Shown here: piece after piece, positions 1 to 7,927 of the stretch | Layout: each line of letters begins with the position of its first letter | How positions within the stretch are numbered: position 1 is the stretch's first letter | DNA from: Planctomycetota bacterium | GTDB lineage: Bacteria; Planctomycetota; UBA1135; UBA2386 | DNA length: 33,034 nucleotides | Assembly (NCBI GenBank): GCA_029936315.1 | Contig: JAPYTD010000010.1 | Span: 1-33,034, forward strand | Direction of reading: 5' to 3' | The notes under the pieces: generated by a model | What the model was told of the DNA's origin: nothing | Seen by the model: only the letters and a program-made list of their open reading frames with translations | Database searches by the model: none | Made by a program: the position numbers and the translations under genes

Positions 1-73
1 CTCTAACACACTCACCCCGTGTTGGACCGATAGCGCCACCAGGCGTGAACCGCCTCAGTTCCCAACCAGCATC

Positions 74-87
74 CTGTGAACTGGGTC
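74..87 (+). repeat. Copy of the AACTGGGTC motif upstream of dnaN
   Basis: The leader of dnaN contains CTGTGAACTGGGTC. Nearly the same string (CTGTGGAACTGGGTC) begins a three-copy cluster downstream of gyrB at 4103-4148. The function is unknown. It could be a protein-binding site shared by the ends of the dnaN-gyrB block, or chance. Confidence 0.35.
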
Positions 88-148
88 AACTAACAACTGC
101 GTCAGCGCGCAAGCCTATGCACCCTCTGAGTTCCCTGCCCTCTAAACG

Positions 149-1255
149 ATGAAGATACTCTGCGATCGAGCGGCCCTATTGGAAGCCGTCAGCGTCGTGT
201 CCTCGGTGGTCCCGTCCAAGACCACGAAGCCGATTCTGCAGAACGTGTTGTTGCGAGCCGACAAGGACGGCATCTCGTTGTTCGCCACGGATCTCGAGAT
301 GGCGGCCAAGATCCGACTCGACGCCGTCAAGGTCTCGAAGAAAGGCACGGTGTTGTTGCCTGGCAAGGAGACCGCTGCGCTGTTGCGCGAGCTCAGTGAT
401 CCAACGGTCACTCTCGAGAGCTCCGACATGCGTTGTCGGATCGATAGCGGTGGTGGTTCGTTCGTGCTGCTTGGTGAAGACCCCGAGCAGTTTCCGGCCG
501 AGACCAAGTTGGCATCTGGCAAGCGCCTCGAACTTCCTAGCGGTGTGCTCTACAGGATGATCCAGGAGACGATGTTCGCCGCAGCGAGGGAAGAGACCCG
601 GTATGCGATAAACGGCGTCCTGATGGACTCTGGTGCCGGCTGTGTGCGCCTTGTGGCAACCGATGGTCGACGTCTGGCTATCAGCTATGAGAACTTGCCT
701 GGTACTGCTGAGGACGACGTGCAATTCAAGGCCGTCATTCCACTCCGGGCGCTCAGCACTCTGGCACGTGCCCTGACCGAAGGCAGTAAGGACCCGCTGG
801 TCGTTGAAGTGGGAGAGAAGCAGGTTGTCTTCACGACCGGACAGACCCAACTTGTCAGCCAATTGCTCGACACGCGGTTCCCGGACTACGAGGGCGTCAT
901 GCCCAAGTCGGCAGATACGACCGTAGAGATCCAAAAGGCCGTGCTTGAGGGAGCTCTGCGTCGCGCCTCGATCCTGTGTTCCGCTGAGATGCGCATGGTG
1001 CGCTTTGAGGTTGGCGAGGAGTCGCTGCGCATGACGGCCGAGAGTTCTGCCCGAGGTCGCGCAGACGTGACCATCGATGCCGTAGTGAAGGGTGCCGGTG
1101 GTAGTATCAACTTCAACCCGGATTACATCCTGGAAGCGCTGCGACAGTGCGACCTGGAGCAGATCCGGCTCGACATGTCCGACGATTCGATGCCTGCCAA
1201 GTTCACACTTGGTGAATCGTTCACCTACGTCGTCATGCCGATTAGTGGTGCCTAG
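149..1255 (+). CDS. dnaN: DNA polymerase III sliding clamp (beta subunit)
   Basis: Encodes the ring-shaped beta clamp that tethers DNA polymerase III to the template and recruits many repair proteins. The 368-residue product has the family's normal length and runs through three repeated clamp folds. It opens MKILCDRAALLEAVSVVSSV, has the typical first-domain run NVLLRADKDGISLFATDLEM, and ends in YVVMPISGA, close to the YVVMPMRL terminus of Escherichia coli DnaN. The ATG at 149 has no good Shine-Dalgarno sequence in front of it, but it matches the conserved N-terminus. It is followed after 26 bases by the DUF721 gene and then gyrB, the classical origin-proximal gene neighbourhood. The gene usually upstream (dnaA) would lie outside the window. 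Identification is firm. Confidence 0.97.
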   Translation: MKILCDRAALLEAVSVVSSVVPSKTTKPILQNVLLRADKDGISLFATDLEMAAKIRLDAVKVSKKGTVLLPGKETAALLRELSDPTVTLESSDMRCRIDSGGGSFVLLGEDPEQFPAETKLASGKRLELPSGVLYRMIQETMFAAAREETRYAINGVLMDSGAGCVRLVATDGRRLAISYENLPGTAEDDVQFKAVIPLRALSTLARALTEGSKDPLVVEVGEKQVVFTTGQTQLVSQLLDTRFPDYEGVMPKSADTTVEIQKAVLEGALRRASILCSAEMRMVRFEVGEESLRMTAESSARGRADVTIDAVVKGAGGSINFNPDYILEALRQCDLEQIRLDMSDDSMPAKFTLGESFTYVVMPISGA

Positions 1256-1281
1256 AAAGCAACAGGAGTGCCCAATACTTC

Positions 1282-1581
1282 GTGGATCCAAGACCAGCAG
1301 GTGACTTCCTGCGCGACATTCTCAAGCAGGCAGGAACAGGCAAGGCCCGTCGTGTCTATGTTGAGGCCCTCGAAGAGATCCTCGGAACTGACTTCGCTCC
1401 ACACTTTCAGATTCTCGGTTGCCGCAAGGGTCGACTTGTCGTCGAACTTGACTCGGCGCCGTTGTTCGCAGAACTCTCAGGTTTCCGCCGTGAAGAGATC
1501 CGCCAACGCATCAACGAACTCGTTCCCGATCGGCCGATCGCACAGTTGACCTTCCGCCTCGGCGGCACGGGTCGCCGCTAG
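1282..1581 (+). CDS. dciA: DUF721 / DciA-like helicase-loading protein
   Basis: A 99-residue protein of the DUF721 family. DciA proteins load or activate the replicative helicase DnaB in bacteria that lack DnaC/DnaI. The family pattern is visible in LRDILKQAGTGKARRVYVEA at the start, the hydrophobic run GRLVVELDSAPLFAELSGFR, and the helix REEIRQRINELV with a short basic C-terminal tail. The protein is a compact version holding little beyond the DUF721 core. The start is a GTG at 1282, with a purine-rich AACAGGAG at 1261-1268 as a distant possible ribosome binding site. It lies between dnaN and gyrB, the standard place for this gene, although recF, which normally separates it from dnaN, is absent. 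The family call is good; the helicase-loader role is inferred from family and position. Confidence 0.85.
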   Translation: MDPRPAGDFLRDILKQAGTGKARRVYVEALEEILGTDFAPHFQILGCRKGRLVVELDSAPLFAELSGFRREEIRQRINELVPDRPIAQLTFRLGGTGRR

Positions 1582-1643
1582 TTGGTCGCCGCGAACTGGT
1601 TCTCGCCAGGTAGGCACCAACGCCTCAAGACTGCTCACCAGTA

Positions 1644-4085
1644 ATGTCCCAAGATCCTAGTTACGACGCCAGTTCGATCAAAGTCCTCGAAGGGCTTGAG
1701 GCAGTGCGCAAGCGCCCTGCGATGTATATCGGTGACACCAGCATGCGGGGGTTGCACCATCTCGTTTGGGAGGTAGTCGATAACTCCGTTGATGAAGCCC
1801 TGGCAGGCTTGGCTGATCGCATTGACGTGCGGGTGCACAAAGATGATTCCATCTCGGTCAAGGACAACGGCCGCGGCATTCCGGTCGATATGCACGAGAG
1901 CGGCAAGCCAGCACTCGAAGTCATCCTGACCAAGTTGCACTCGGGTGGCAAGTTCGACAAAGGCAGCTACAAGGTGTCTGGCGGCCTACACGGTGTCGGC
2001 ATCAGTTGTGTCTGTGCGCTGGCCGAAGTGCTCGATGTCGAAGTGCAACGAGACGGCAACCTCTACCGCCAAACCTACGCGCGTGGCGTGCCAACCAGTG
2101 AGTTGAAGATCATCGGCAAGGCTGAGGGCACCGGCACGATGATTCGCTTCAAGGCGGATCACCAGATCATGGAGAGCACTGAGTTCTCCTATGACATCTT
2201 GCGTAAGCGATTGCGCGAGATGGCCTATCTGATGGGATCGGCCAACCTGGTGATCACGCTGTTCGATGAGCGCACCGATGAAGGTGAGGAGTTCCACTTT
2301 CCGCAAGGCCTGATTGAGTTCGTCAAGGATCTGAACCACGGCAAGAACGCGATCCACAACGAGATCGTCTACCTCCGTAACCAGATCCCGATGGCATCAG
2401 ATCCCAGCAAGATTTACGAGATCGAGATCGCGCTGCAATACAGCGATGCCTACCACGAGAACGTGTTCTCGTTCGTCAACAACATCAACACGATCCAGGG
2501 TGGCACGCACCTCGTTGGCTTCCGTACGGCGTTGACCCGCACGCTCAACAACTGGGCAAAGGTCGCGAAGTACTTGAAGGACAAGGATCCGGTTCCGGCC
2601 GGCGACGACTTCAAGGAAGGTCTTGCGGCGATCGTCTCGGTGAAGGTGCCGGACCCACAATTCGAGTCGCAGACCAAGATCAAGCTCGGCAATCGCGAAG
2701 TGCAGTCGGTCGTCGAGACCATTGTCGGCGAAGGGCTGCGCAACTACTTCGAAGAGAACCCGAATGTGCCGAAGGCGATCTACGGCAAGGCACTCGATGC
2801 GTTGAAGGCTCGCGAGGCTGCCCGCAAGGCTCGCGACCTTGTGCGCCGCAAATCGGCAATTGACGGCGGCGGTCTGCCAGCCAAGTTGTCTGACTGCCAC
2901 AAGGGAACCCCTCGCGAAGATGCCGAGTTGTTCCTGGTCGAAGGTGACTCCGCCGGTGGCACGGCCAAGCAAGGCCGCATGAGCCACCAGGCGATCCTGC
3001 CGTTGCGAGGCAAGATCCTGAACGTCGAGAAGGCGACGATTGAGAACATCCTCAACCACGAAGAAGTCCAGACGATCATCAGCGCCGTCGGCACCGGCTT
3101 CGTCGGGGAGGAGTTCGAACCCGAGCGGCTGCGTTACGGCAAGATCATTGTCATGACGGACGCCGATATCGACGGCTCCCACATTCGCACGCTGCTCCTG
3201 ACCCTCTTCTATCGCAAGATGCCGGAGCTGGTTAACCGCGGCCATATCTACGTCGCGCAACCGCCGCTCTACAAGATCAAGAAGGGCAAGATCGAGCGCT
3301 ACGCGATCGAAGAGCCAGAGAAGGCCGCGATCCTTGCCGAGCTTGGCCTTGGCCATCTCAAGTTGCAGCAGATCGGCGGCAAGCTGTTCGATGGCAACGT
3401 GCTTCGCGAAGTAATGGAAACGGTCGGCAAGATCGTCAACCAACAACGGCGCATGCCGGCTGGTGGCGCGGTCTCGTTCGTCGATTACCTTGCCGAAGCA
3501 ACCGTGCCCGACTGCGTCTTGCCGCTCTACTACGTGCAGACGAACGGCGAAGGCAAGTTCTTGGACAACGAAGAGCAAATGCAGGCCAAGATCGAATCAC
3601 TAACGGCAGCCAAGGGCAGTCCGCTGGTCGTCTACGAAGGACTGGATTCGTCATGCAAACGCGAAGACGCCGACGTCGAGGTCTACGCCTTGCACATTGG
3701 TGGCGAATTGCAGCCGCTGCTCCTGCGCCTGCAAGAACTCGGAATCCATCCCGATGCGATGCGCGAGTCTGAGGAGCCGTCCTGGGAAGTGCTTGCGAAG
3801 GACAAGAGCACGCCGATCAACAGTCTCATCCAGGCGGTCGAGGCCGTCACCGACGAGTGCAGCAATGGTGTTGAGATCCAGCGCTACAAGGGTCTTGGCG
3901 AGATGAACCCGAAGCAGTTGTTCGAGTCGACGATGGACCCTTCGCGACGCATCCTGCGTCGCGTCACCGTCAGTGATGCCATCGAAGCGGACCGCATCTT
4001 CACGGTGCTGATGGGACCAGAAGTGGAACCGCGCCGCGAGTTCATCGAGAAGCACGCCCTCGAAGCGACCAATATCGACATCTAG
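1644..4085 (+). CDS. gyrB: DNA gyrase subunit B
   Basis: Encodes the ATPase subunit of DNA gyrase, which with GyrA introduces negative supercoils. The 813-residue product has all expected parts. The GHKL ATPase domain shows E43, N47, D74 and GRGIP, then the GGLHGVG loop near 114-119. The TOPRIM domain has EGDSAGG at 433 and DADIDG at 506. The C-terminal tail has QRYKGLGEMNPKQL and ends ALEATNIDI, almost identical to E. coli GyrB. A stretch of about 170 residues separates PPLYKIKKGK from QRYKGLGEMNP. It corresponds to the insert of Gram-negative GyrB, so the length matches E. coli (804) rather than Bacillus. At residue 124 a Cys replaces the Asn of E. coli (GISCVCALAE against GVSVVNALS). It is the last gene of the dnaN-dciA-gyrB block. 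Confidence 0.97.
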   Translation: MSQDPSYDASSIKVLEGLEAVRKRPAMYIGDTSMRGLHHLVWEVVDNSVDEALAGLADRIDVRVHKDDSISVKDNGRGIPVDMHESGKPALEVILTKLHSGGKFDKGSYKVSGGLHGVGISCVCALAEVLDVEVQRDGNLYRQTYARGVPTSELKIIGKAEGTGTMIRFKADHQIMESTEFSYDILRKRLREMAYLMGSANLVITLFDERTDEGEEFHFPQGLIEFVKDLNHGKNAIHNEIVYLRNQIPMASDPSKIYEIEIALQYSDAYHENVFSFVNNINTIQGGTHLVGFRTALTRTLNNWAKVAKYLKDKDPVPAGDDFKEGLAAIVSVKVPDPQFESQTKIKLGNREVQSVVETIVGEGLRNYFEENPNVPKAIYGKALDALKAREAARKARDLVRRKSAIDGGGLPAKLSDCHKGTPREDAELFLVEGDSAGGTAKQGRMSHQAILPLRGKILNVEKATIENILNHEEVQTIISAVGTGFVGEEFEPERLRYGKIIVMTDADIDGSHIRTLLLTLFYRKMPELVNRGHIYVAQPPLYKIKKGKIERYAIEEPEKAAILAELGLGHLKLQQIGGKLFDGNVLREVMETVGKIVNQQRRMPAGGAVSFVDYLAEATVPDCVLPLYYVQTNGEGKFLDNEEQMQAKIESLTAAKGSPLVVYEGLDSSCKREDADVEVYALHIGGELQPLLLRLQELGIHPDAMRESEEPSWEVLAKDKSTPINSLIQAVEAVTDECSNGVEIQRYKGLGEMNPKQLFESTMDPSRRILRRVTVSDAIEADRIFTVLMGPEVEPRREFIEKHALEATNIDI

Positions 4086-4102
4086 CCTCGCCTCGTACGG
4101 CT

Positions 4103-4148
4103 CTGTGGAACTGGGTCCTCCACAACTGGGTCCCCCACAAACTGGGCC
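4103..4148 (+). repeat. Three-copy iterated AACTGGGTC motif after gyrB
   Basis: Three near-identical units occur at 4109-4118, 4124-4133 and 4140-4148. The first two read AACTGGGTCC and the third AACTGGGCC. They are spaced 15 and 16 bases apart and are preceded by TGTGG, CCAC and CCAC respectively. They lie in the 131-base gap between gyrB and the MCE gene. A fourth copy lies upstream of dnaN at 74-87. The regular spacing near the likely origin region recalls iterons, but the units match the DnaA box poorly (best about 7 of 9), so the binding protein, if any, is unknown. Confidence 0.55.
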
Positions 4149-4216
4149 TATCTGGACGCATCTTCCTCGGCAGCCCTCAACCGAACAGGACCCTGTTCGG
4201 CCACCCTTACCCTGCG

Positions 4217-5683
4217 ATGCACCGTCTACGCTACTTCATCGGCTTGGTCACCCTGGCGCTGGCTGCGGTCAGTGCCATCTGGATTGTCAGGCTGCTGCGC
4301 AGTTACGACGAACGACCAGGCCTTTCGCTGAGCGTTGAGTTCCGCAATGCCCGTGGCTTGCGCGCCGGTACCGACGTTCGGTATCGCGGTATCACCGTTG
4401 GCACGGTGCGATCGGTTGCGATCTCTGGTGATGGCAGGAAGGCCGTCGCGCAGTTGTTGATCGAACCAACCGGGGCACGGCACGCGTGCGTCAACAGCAA
4501 CTTCTGGGTTGTAACACCGCGCTTCGGCGGCCTGACAGGCGGCGCAACGGGCCTCGATACTCTCGTGCGCGATTCCTACATCTCGTTCTACACACCGCCG
4601 AACAGTGGCTCCGAGTTGTCCGATGGCAGTTTGCTCGCTGGCAGCGAACGACCGCCGAGCAACGCCGAGCCCGAAGCGCTCGATGATGTTCAGCACGGCG
4701 ACTTGCTGATGACTCTATTGGTGCCCGAGAACCACGGTTTGATTCCGGGCAGCGCTGTCATCTTCCGTGGTATGCAGACCGGCGACGTTCGCAGCGTCAC
4801 GCTGGCGCCATCCGGCACGCACGTAGAAGTAGATCTGCGCATTTCCCGCAAGCATCGCCATACCGTCACCGACAAGGCGCAGTTCTGGGTCGCGCGCCCA
4901 ACGGTCACCGGCGCATTGCTCAGTGGCTTTACCGTCAGCGACGTCAGTGCTCTGCTAACGCCATTCATCAGCTACTACGTTGGTCCAGGCGAAGGTGTGC
5001 TGGTGCAAGATGGCTATCGCGCGGCAGCCGAGTTGGCGCGTCCGTCGTTCGAGGTGTCGCCGGTTCCTGGCAAGGCAGTTCAGCAGAACAACGTGCGTGG
5101 ACCGATTGTCTCGGATGATGTCGTCTTGGTGCGCGTCGTCTACGCTGCGCTCGAACGCGACACCCTGAGCCGCGACGACCCGATCAAGCGCGAAGGATCG
5201 GGAGTGCTGTACTTGGACAGTTCTGGCCGCGCGGTCGTGATCACTGCTCGTTCATTGGTCGACGCATCGTTTACCGAGGGCGACTTCTGGGGCGATCCCG
5301 AGATCGACAACGAGGTCATCAAGGTGCATCTCAAGGATGGCACGGTGATGCGCGCCGGCCGCGTCTGGGTTGATCCGAAAGGACACGACCTCGCTGCACT
5401 GATGCTCGAGGATGCTCGTCCAGATTTGACCGGGACACCGAGCAAGCGAATCGTCTTCGTGAGCAAGGCCGAGGGACAGTTTCAGTTGCGCGCGGTTGGC
5501 CCTGATGGGGCAGAACTGCCAACCCAACCTCTGACCGAGGGCCTGCCCATTACCGAAGACAACCACGGTGCCAGTGCCGTAGCTGATGGCAAGGTGACCG
5601 GTATCTTCGGCAGGAAACCCGGCGGCACCGTGTCCACGGTCGTTGTTCTCGGGCAACTGCCCGAGGACCTCAGGCCGCGCTAA
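4217..5683 (+). CDS. Two-MCE-domain lipid transport protein with C-terminal degenerate trypsin-like domain
   Basis: Membrane-anchored substrate-binding component of an MCE (MlaD/PqiB-type) lipid transporter. One N-terminal transmembrane helix (about residues 5-26) is followed by a first MCE domain (about 35-130, with FRNARGLRAGTDVRYRGITV) and a second (about 155-260, with PGSAVIFRGMQTGDVRSV). Residues about 310-480 look like an HtrA-type trypsin fold: GSG at 327-329, VVITARSLVD, then IKVHLKDG and DPKGHDLAAL, and finally GKVTGIFG. Aligned by eye to DegP, the catalytic His is Arg345, the Asp is kept (Asp391), and the Ser position falls on Asn449, so the domain is probably inactive. Seven bases separate this gene from the ATPase-permease gene, implying an operon. 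The MCE call is firm; the pseudoprotease call is an inference from motif order. Confidence 0.85.
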   Translation: MHRLRYFIGLVTLALAAVSAIWIVRLLRSYDERPGLSLSVEFRNARGLRAGTDVRYRGITVGTVRSVAISGDGRKAVAQLLIEPTGARHACVNSNFWVVTPRFGGLTGGATGLDTLVRDSYISFYTPPNSGSELSDGSLLAGSERPPSNAEPEALDDVQHGDLLMTLLVPENHGLIPGSAVIFRGMQTGDVRSVTLAPSGTHVEVDLRISRKHRHTVTDKAQFWVARPTVTGALLSGFTVSDVSALLTPFISYYVGPGEGVLVQDGYRAAAELARPSFEVSPVPGKAVQQNNVRGPIVSDDVVLVRVVYAALERDTLSRDDPIKREGSGVLYLDSSGRAVVITARSLVDASFTEGDFWGDPEIDNEVIKVHLKDGTVMRAGRVWVDPKGHDLAALMLEDARPDLTGTPSKRIVFVSKAEGQFQLRAVGPDGAELPTQPLTEGLPITEDNHGASAVADGKVTGIFGRKPGGTVSTVVVLGQLPEDLRPR

Positions 5684-5690
5684 CTCAGCC

Positions 5691-7190
5691 ATGAGCGAAG
5701 CGCTCGTATTCCGCAACTTCGGCCTCGCCCATCGTCGCCCCGGTGGCGAGGAAGTGTTGCTCGAAGGTGTCGACCTGACACTGCCAGGCAACGGGTTCTT
5801 CGTGTTGATTGGCACCAGTGGCGGCGGCAAGTCGTCGTTGCTGCGCATCCTCGCTGGCTTGATCGAAACCCGCGAACCAGCGCCGCGCATGACGGGGGAG
5901 TTACTGGCATTCGGCAAGTCGTTGACCGGTGAGAACCCCGCTTCGCTCGATCACGATGTCGCCGCGATCCTGCAAGACGAAGGCCTGCTTGACGAATTGA
6001 GTCCGCGCGAGAATGTCGAGGTGGCTCTGCGCGCGGCAGGGCGTTCGCGCAAGTTGGCGCCGGCGTTGTTGGCGCAAGCAGGTTTGCACAATCCGCCTGA
6101 ACGGGTCGCGCAACTGTCGGGTGGCATGCGCAAACGCGTCGCTGTTGCGCGCGCGCTGGCGTCGTCGCCAAAGCTGCTGTTGTGCGATGAGCCGACTGCT
6201 GGTCTCGATCCTGATGCTGCGCGCACAATCGCCAAACTGCTTCGTGATGCGCACGACCAAGATGACGGGCGCACGACGATCGTCATCACACACGACCTCG
6301 ACGCGTTCGAAGGCATCTCGGACGGCATCTTGGTCTTGGACCGACCTTCACGTTCTTTGCGGCTCGAGCCAAGTGACTTCCGACTCAGCCATACTGATTC
6401 GGTTGCCATCTCTCCCGAAGGGGATCTTGGCGAACCTGCGGCAGTGCATTGGCTGCGTCGCCTGTTGCTGCAACTTGCGGCGATCGGCGAAACCGTGGTC
6501 GACTCGGTGCGACGTGCGCCGCCAGTTGAGATGGGCCAGGTTGTACGCACAACGCTTCGCTTCGTACTCGAGCCGGCGCTGTTTGTTGCGGTGGCCGGCG
6601 CCGTGATTGGTGGCCTCGCCACGTTCTTCGCATTGCGCAACAACCCGATCGACGGTGGGTTCGAATCCGCATTGCTGACCGGAACAGGCAAAGTCGCGAC
6701 GGCGGTGTTGGTGCCGATGCTCAGCGGATTCTTCTTCACCGCGCGTATCGCTGCCGGCGCATCTGCTCGCATCGGCACGATGAAGCGCACCAACCAGATC
6801 GCCGCATTGCGCATGATGGGCGTCAATCCGGCCGACTACCTGCTGACGCCGCTGGTCTGGGCGATGGTCATCGCGATGCCACTGGTCACATTCTGTGGCG
6901 TGATTGCCGCGGCCTTGGCGGCGGCGTTTGCTGCCCACGCGGCATCGGGCATCACGGTCAATGGGTGGGCTACCGCCTACTTCATGACCGTTCGTGCCCA
7001 AGACGTGTTGGTCATTCTCGGCAAGTCGACGCTATCCGGCTACCTCGTCGCGTTGACCTGCTACCACCTCGGAACGGGTCCCAAGCGCTCCGGTGGCGAT
7101 GTCGGCGAATCCGTCAACTCAGCGATCGTCGTTGGCATGGCCCTTGTGCTAACGGTGCACGCCGGGCTGACGTTCCTGATCTACGCCTGA
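5691..7190 (+). CDS. Fused MlaF-like ABC ATPase and MlaE-like permease
   Basis: A single 499-residue chain holds both engine parts of an MCE-type lipid ABC transporter. Residues 1-230 form the ATPase: Walker A GTSGGGKSS at 41-49, Q-loop near 95, signature LSGGMRKR at 142-149, Walker B LLLCDEPTAGLD at 162-173 and the switch His in VITHD at 201. Residues about 285-499 form an MlaE/YrbE permease with several hydrophobic segments and the family cytoplasmic motif (ASARIGTMKRTNQIAALRMM, then GVNP). In Mla systems these are normally two genes, mlaF and mlaE. The ATG at 5691 lies 7 bases after the MCE gene and gives a good ABC N-terminus; an in-frame start further upstream would overlap that gene. 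It likely forms a homodimer powering transfer of phospholipid through the MCE partner. Direction of transport cannot be judged. Confidence 0.9.
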   Translation: MSEALVFRNFGLAHRRPGGEEVLLEGVDLTLPGNGFFVLIGTSGGGKSSLLRILAGLIETREPAPRMTGELLAFGKSLTGENPASLDHDVAAILQDEGLLDELSPRENVEVALRAAGRSRKLAPALLAQAGLHNPPERVAQLSGGMRKRVAVARALASSPKLLLCDEPTAGLDPDAARTIAKLLRDAHDQDDGRTTIVITHDLDAFEGISDGILVLDRPSRSLRLEPSDFRLSHTDSVAISPEGDLGEPAAVHWLRRLLLQLAAIGETVVDSVRRAPPVEMGQVVRTTLRFVLEPALFVAVAGAVIGGLATFFALRNNPIDGGFESALLTGTGKVATAVLVPMLSGFFFTARIAAGASARIGTMKRTNQIAALRMMGVNPADYLLTPLVWAMVIAMPLVTFCGVIAAALAAAFAAHAASGITVNGWATAYFMTVRAQDVLVILGKSTLSGYLVALTCYHLGTGPKRSGGDVGESVNSAIVVGMALVLTVHAGLTFLIYA

Positions 7191-7313
7191 GCTTTGCCTC
7201 GGGCCCAACCCTGTACGGAGAACTGTCCGATATCGGGACACCATCGCGCATACCCCGTGGTTCAGATCACTTGGGGTCTTAAGCAGCCACCGCAATGGGC
7301 CGATAGGAGACCC

Positions 7314-7904
7314 GTGAAGGGCATTGAGAAGATCACCTCCGTCAGACTTGCCGAAATCTTGACCGAACGCGACATCGTGACGTCTGAGGTCATTACGGAT
7401 GCACTCTACTCGCAGGATAAGAACGGCGAGCCGTTCGTGCAGGTGTTGGTCACAGGCGGCCACATCACCGAGTGGGATCTCGCCAAGATCGTTACGGAGA
7501 ACTTCAACCTGCCGTTCCTGATGGCGGGTAACTACTCGATCAGCGAAGACGCCAAGAACCGCTTCCCCAAGGAAACGCTGTTCAAGTACACAATGGTGCC
7601 GCTCGACACGTTCGGCGACATCGTCACGGTTGCGATGCCAGTCATGCTGTCCTTCGAAGAGATCGCCAAGATCCAGAAGGAACACAACTGCGACCTGTTT
7701 CCGTATGTGGGATTGATCACCGAGAACAAGAAGGTGCTCGGTGACATGCACAAGGACTACAACGAGTGGCTCAAGAACGATGCCAAGCGTCGCGAAGAGG
7801 AGTCCGTGAGACGCAAGGCGACTCCCAAGCCGGAGCCGGGCAATTGGATGAGCATCTTCGACGCGGGCGATGAGGCCATTCAGCAGTCGAAGAATCGGTC
7901 GTAG
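7314..7904 (+). CDS. Stand-alone MshEN / GspE N-terminal domain-like protein
   Basis: A 196-residue soluble protein resembling the N-terminal domain of type II secretion and type IV pilus ATPases (GspE/PilB, MshEN). The family's two-helix hairpin pattern appears in RLAEILTERDIVTSEVITDA followed by LYSQ (residues 11-34), then FVQVLVTGGHITEWDLAKIV and LPFL. No ATPase domain follows; the C-terminal 60 residues are charged. In c-di-GMP-binding MshEN domains the motif begins RLG and has a second Gly; here these are RLA and an Asp, so binding of the nucleotide is doubtful. A GTG at 7314 is chosen because AGGAG lies just upstream at 7305-7309. The 123-base gap after the transporter gene leaves open whether it is in the same operon. 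Function unknown. Confidence 0.7.
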   Translation: MKGIEKITSVRLAEILTERDIVTSEVITDALYSQDKNGEPFVQVLVTGGHITEWDLAKIVTENFNLPFLMAGNYSISEDAKNRFPKETLFKYTMVPLDTFGDIVTVAMPVMLSFEEIAKIQKEHNCDLFPYVGLITENKKVLGDMHKDYNEWLKNDAKRREEESVRRKATPKPEPGNWMSIFDAGDEAIQQSKNRS

Positions 7905-7927
7905 CTAGCTCTAACGCAAAGGCTGCG

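Noticed and set aside
1-148. Possible replication origin with DnaA boxes upstream of dnaN.
   Set aside because: No good match to TTATCCACA and no AT-rich stretch is visible in the 148 bases present.
176-1291. Long open frame antisense to dnaN (371 codons).
   Set aside because: It mirrors the codon pattern of dnaN and has no recognisable domain; such shadows are common at this base composition.
2397-3578. Long antisense frame in gyrB (393 codons).
   Set aside because: Arg/Leu/Asp-rich translation without motifs, fully inside a certain gene.
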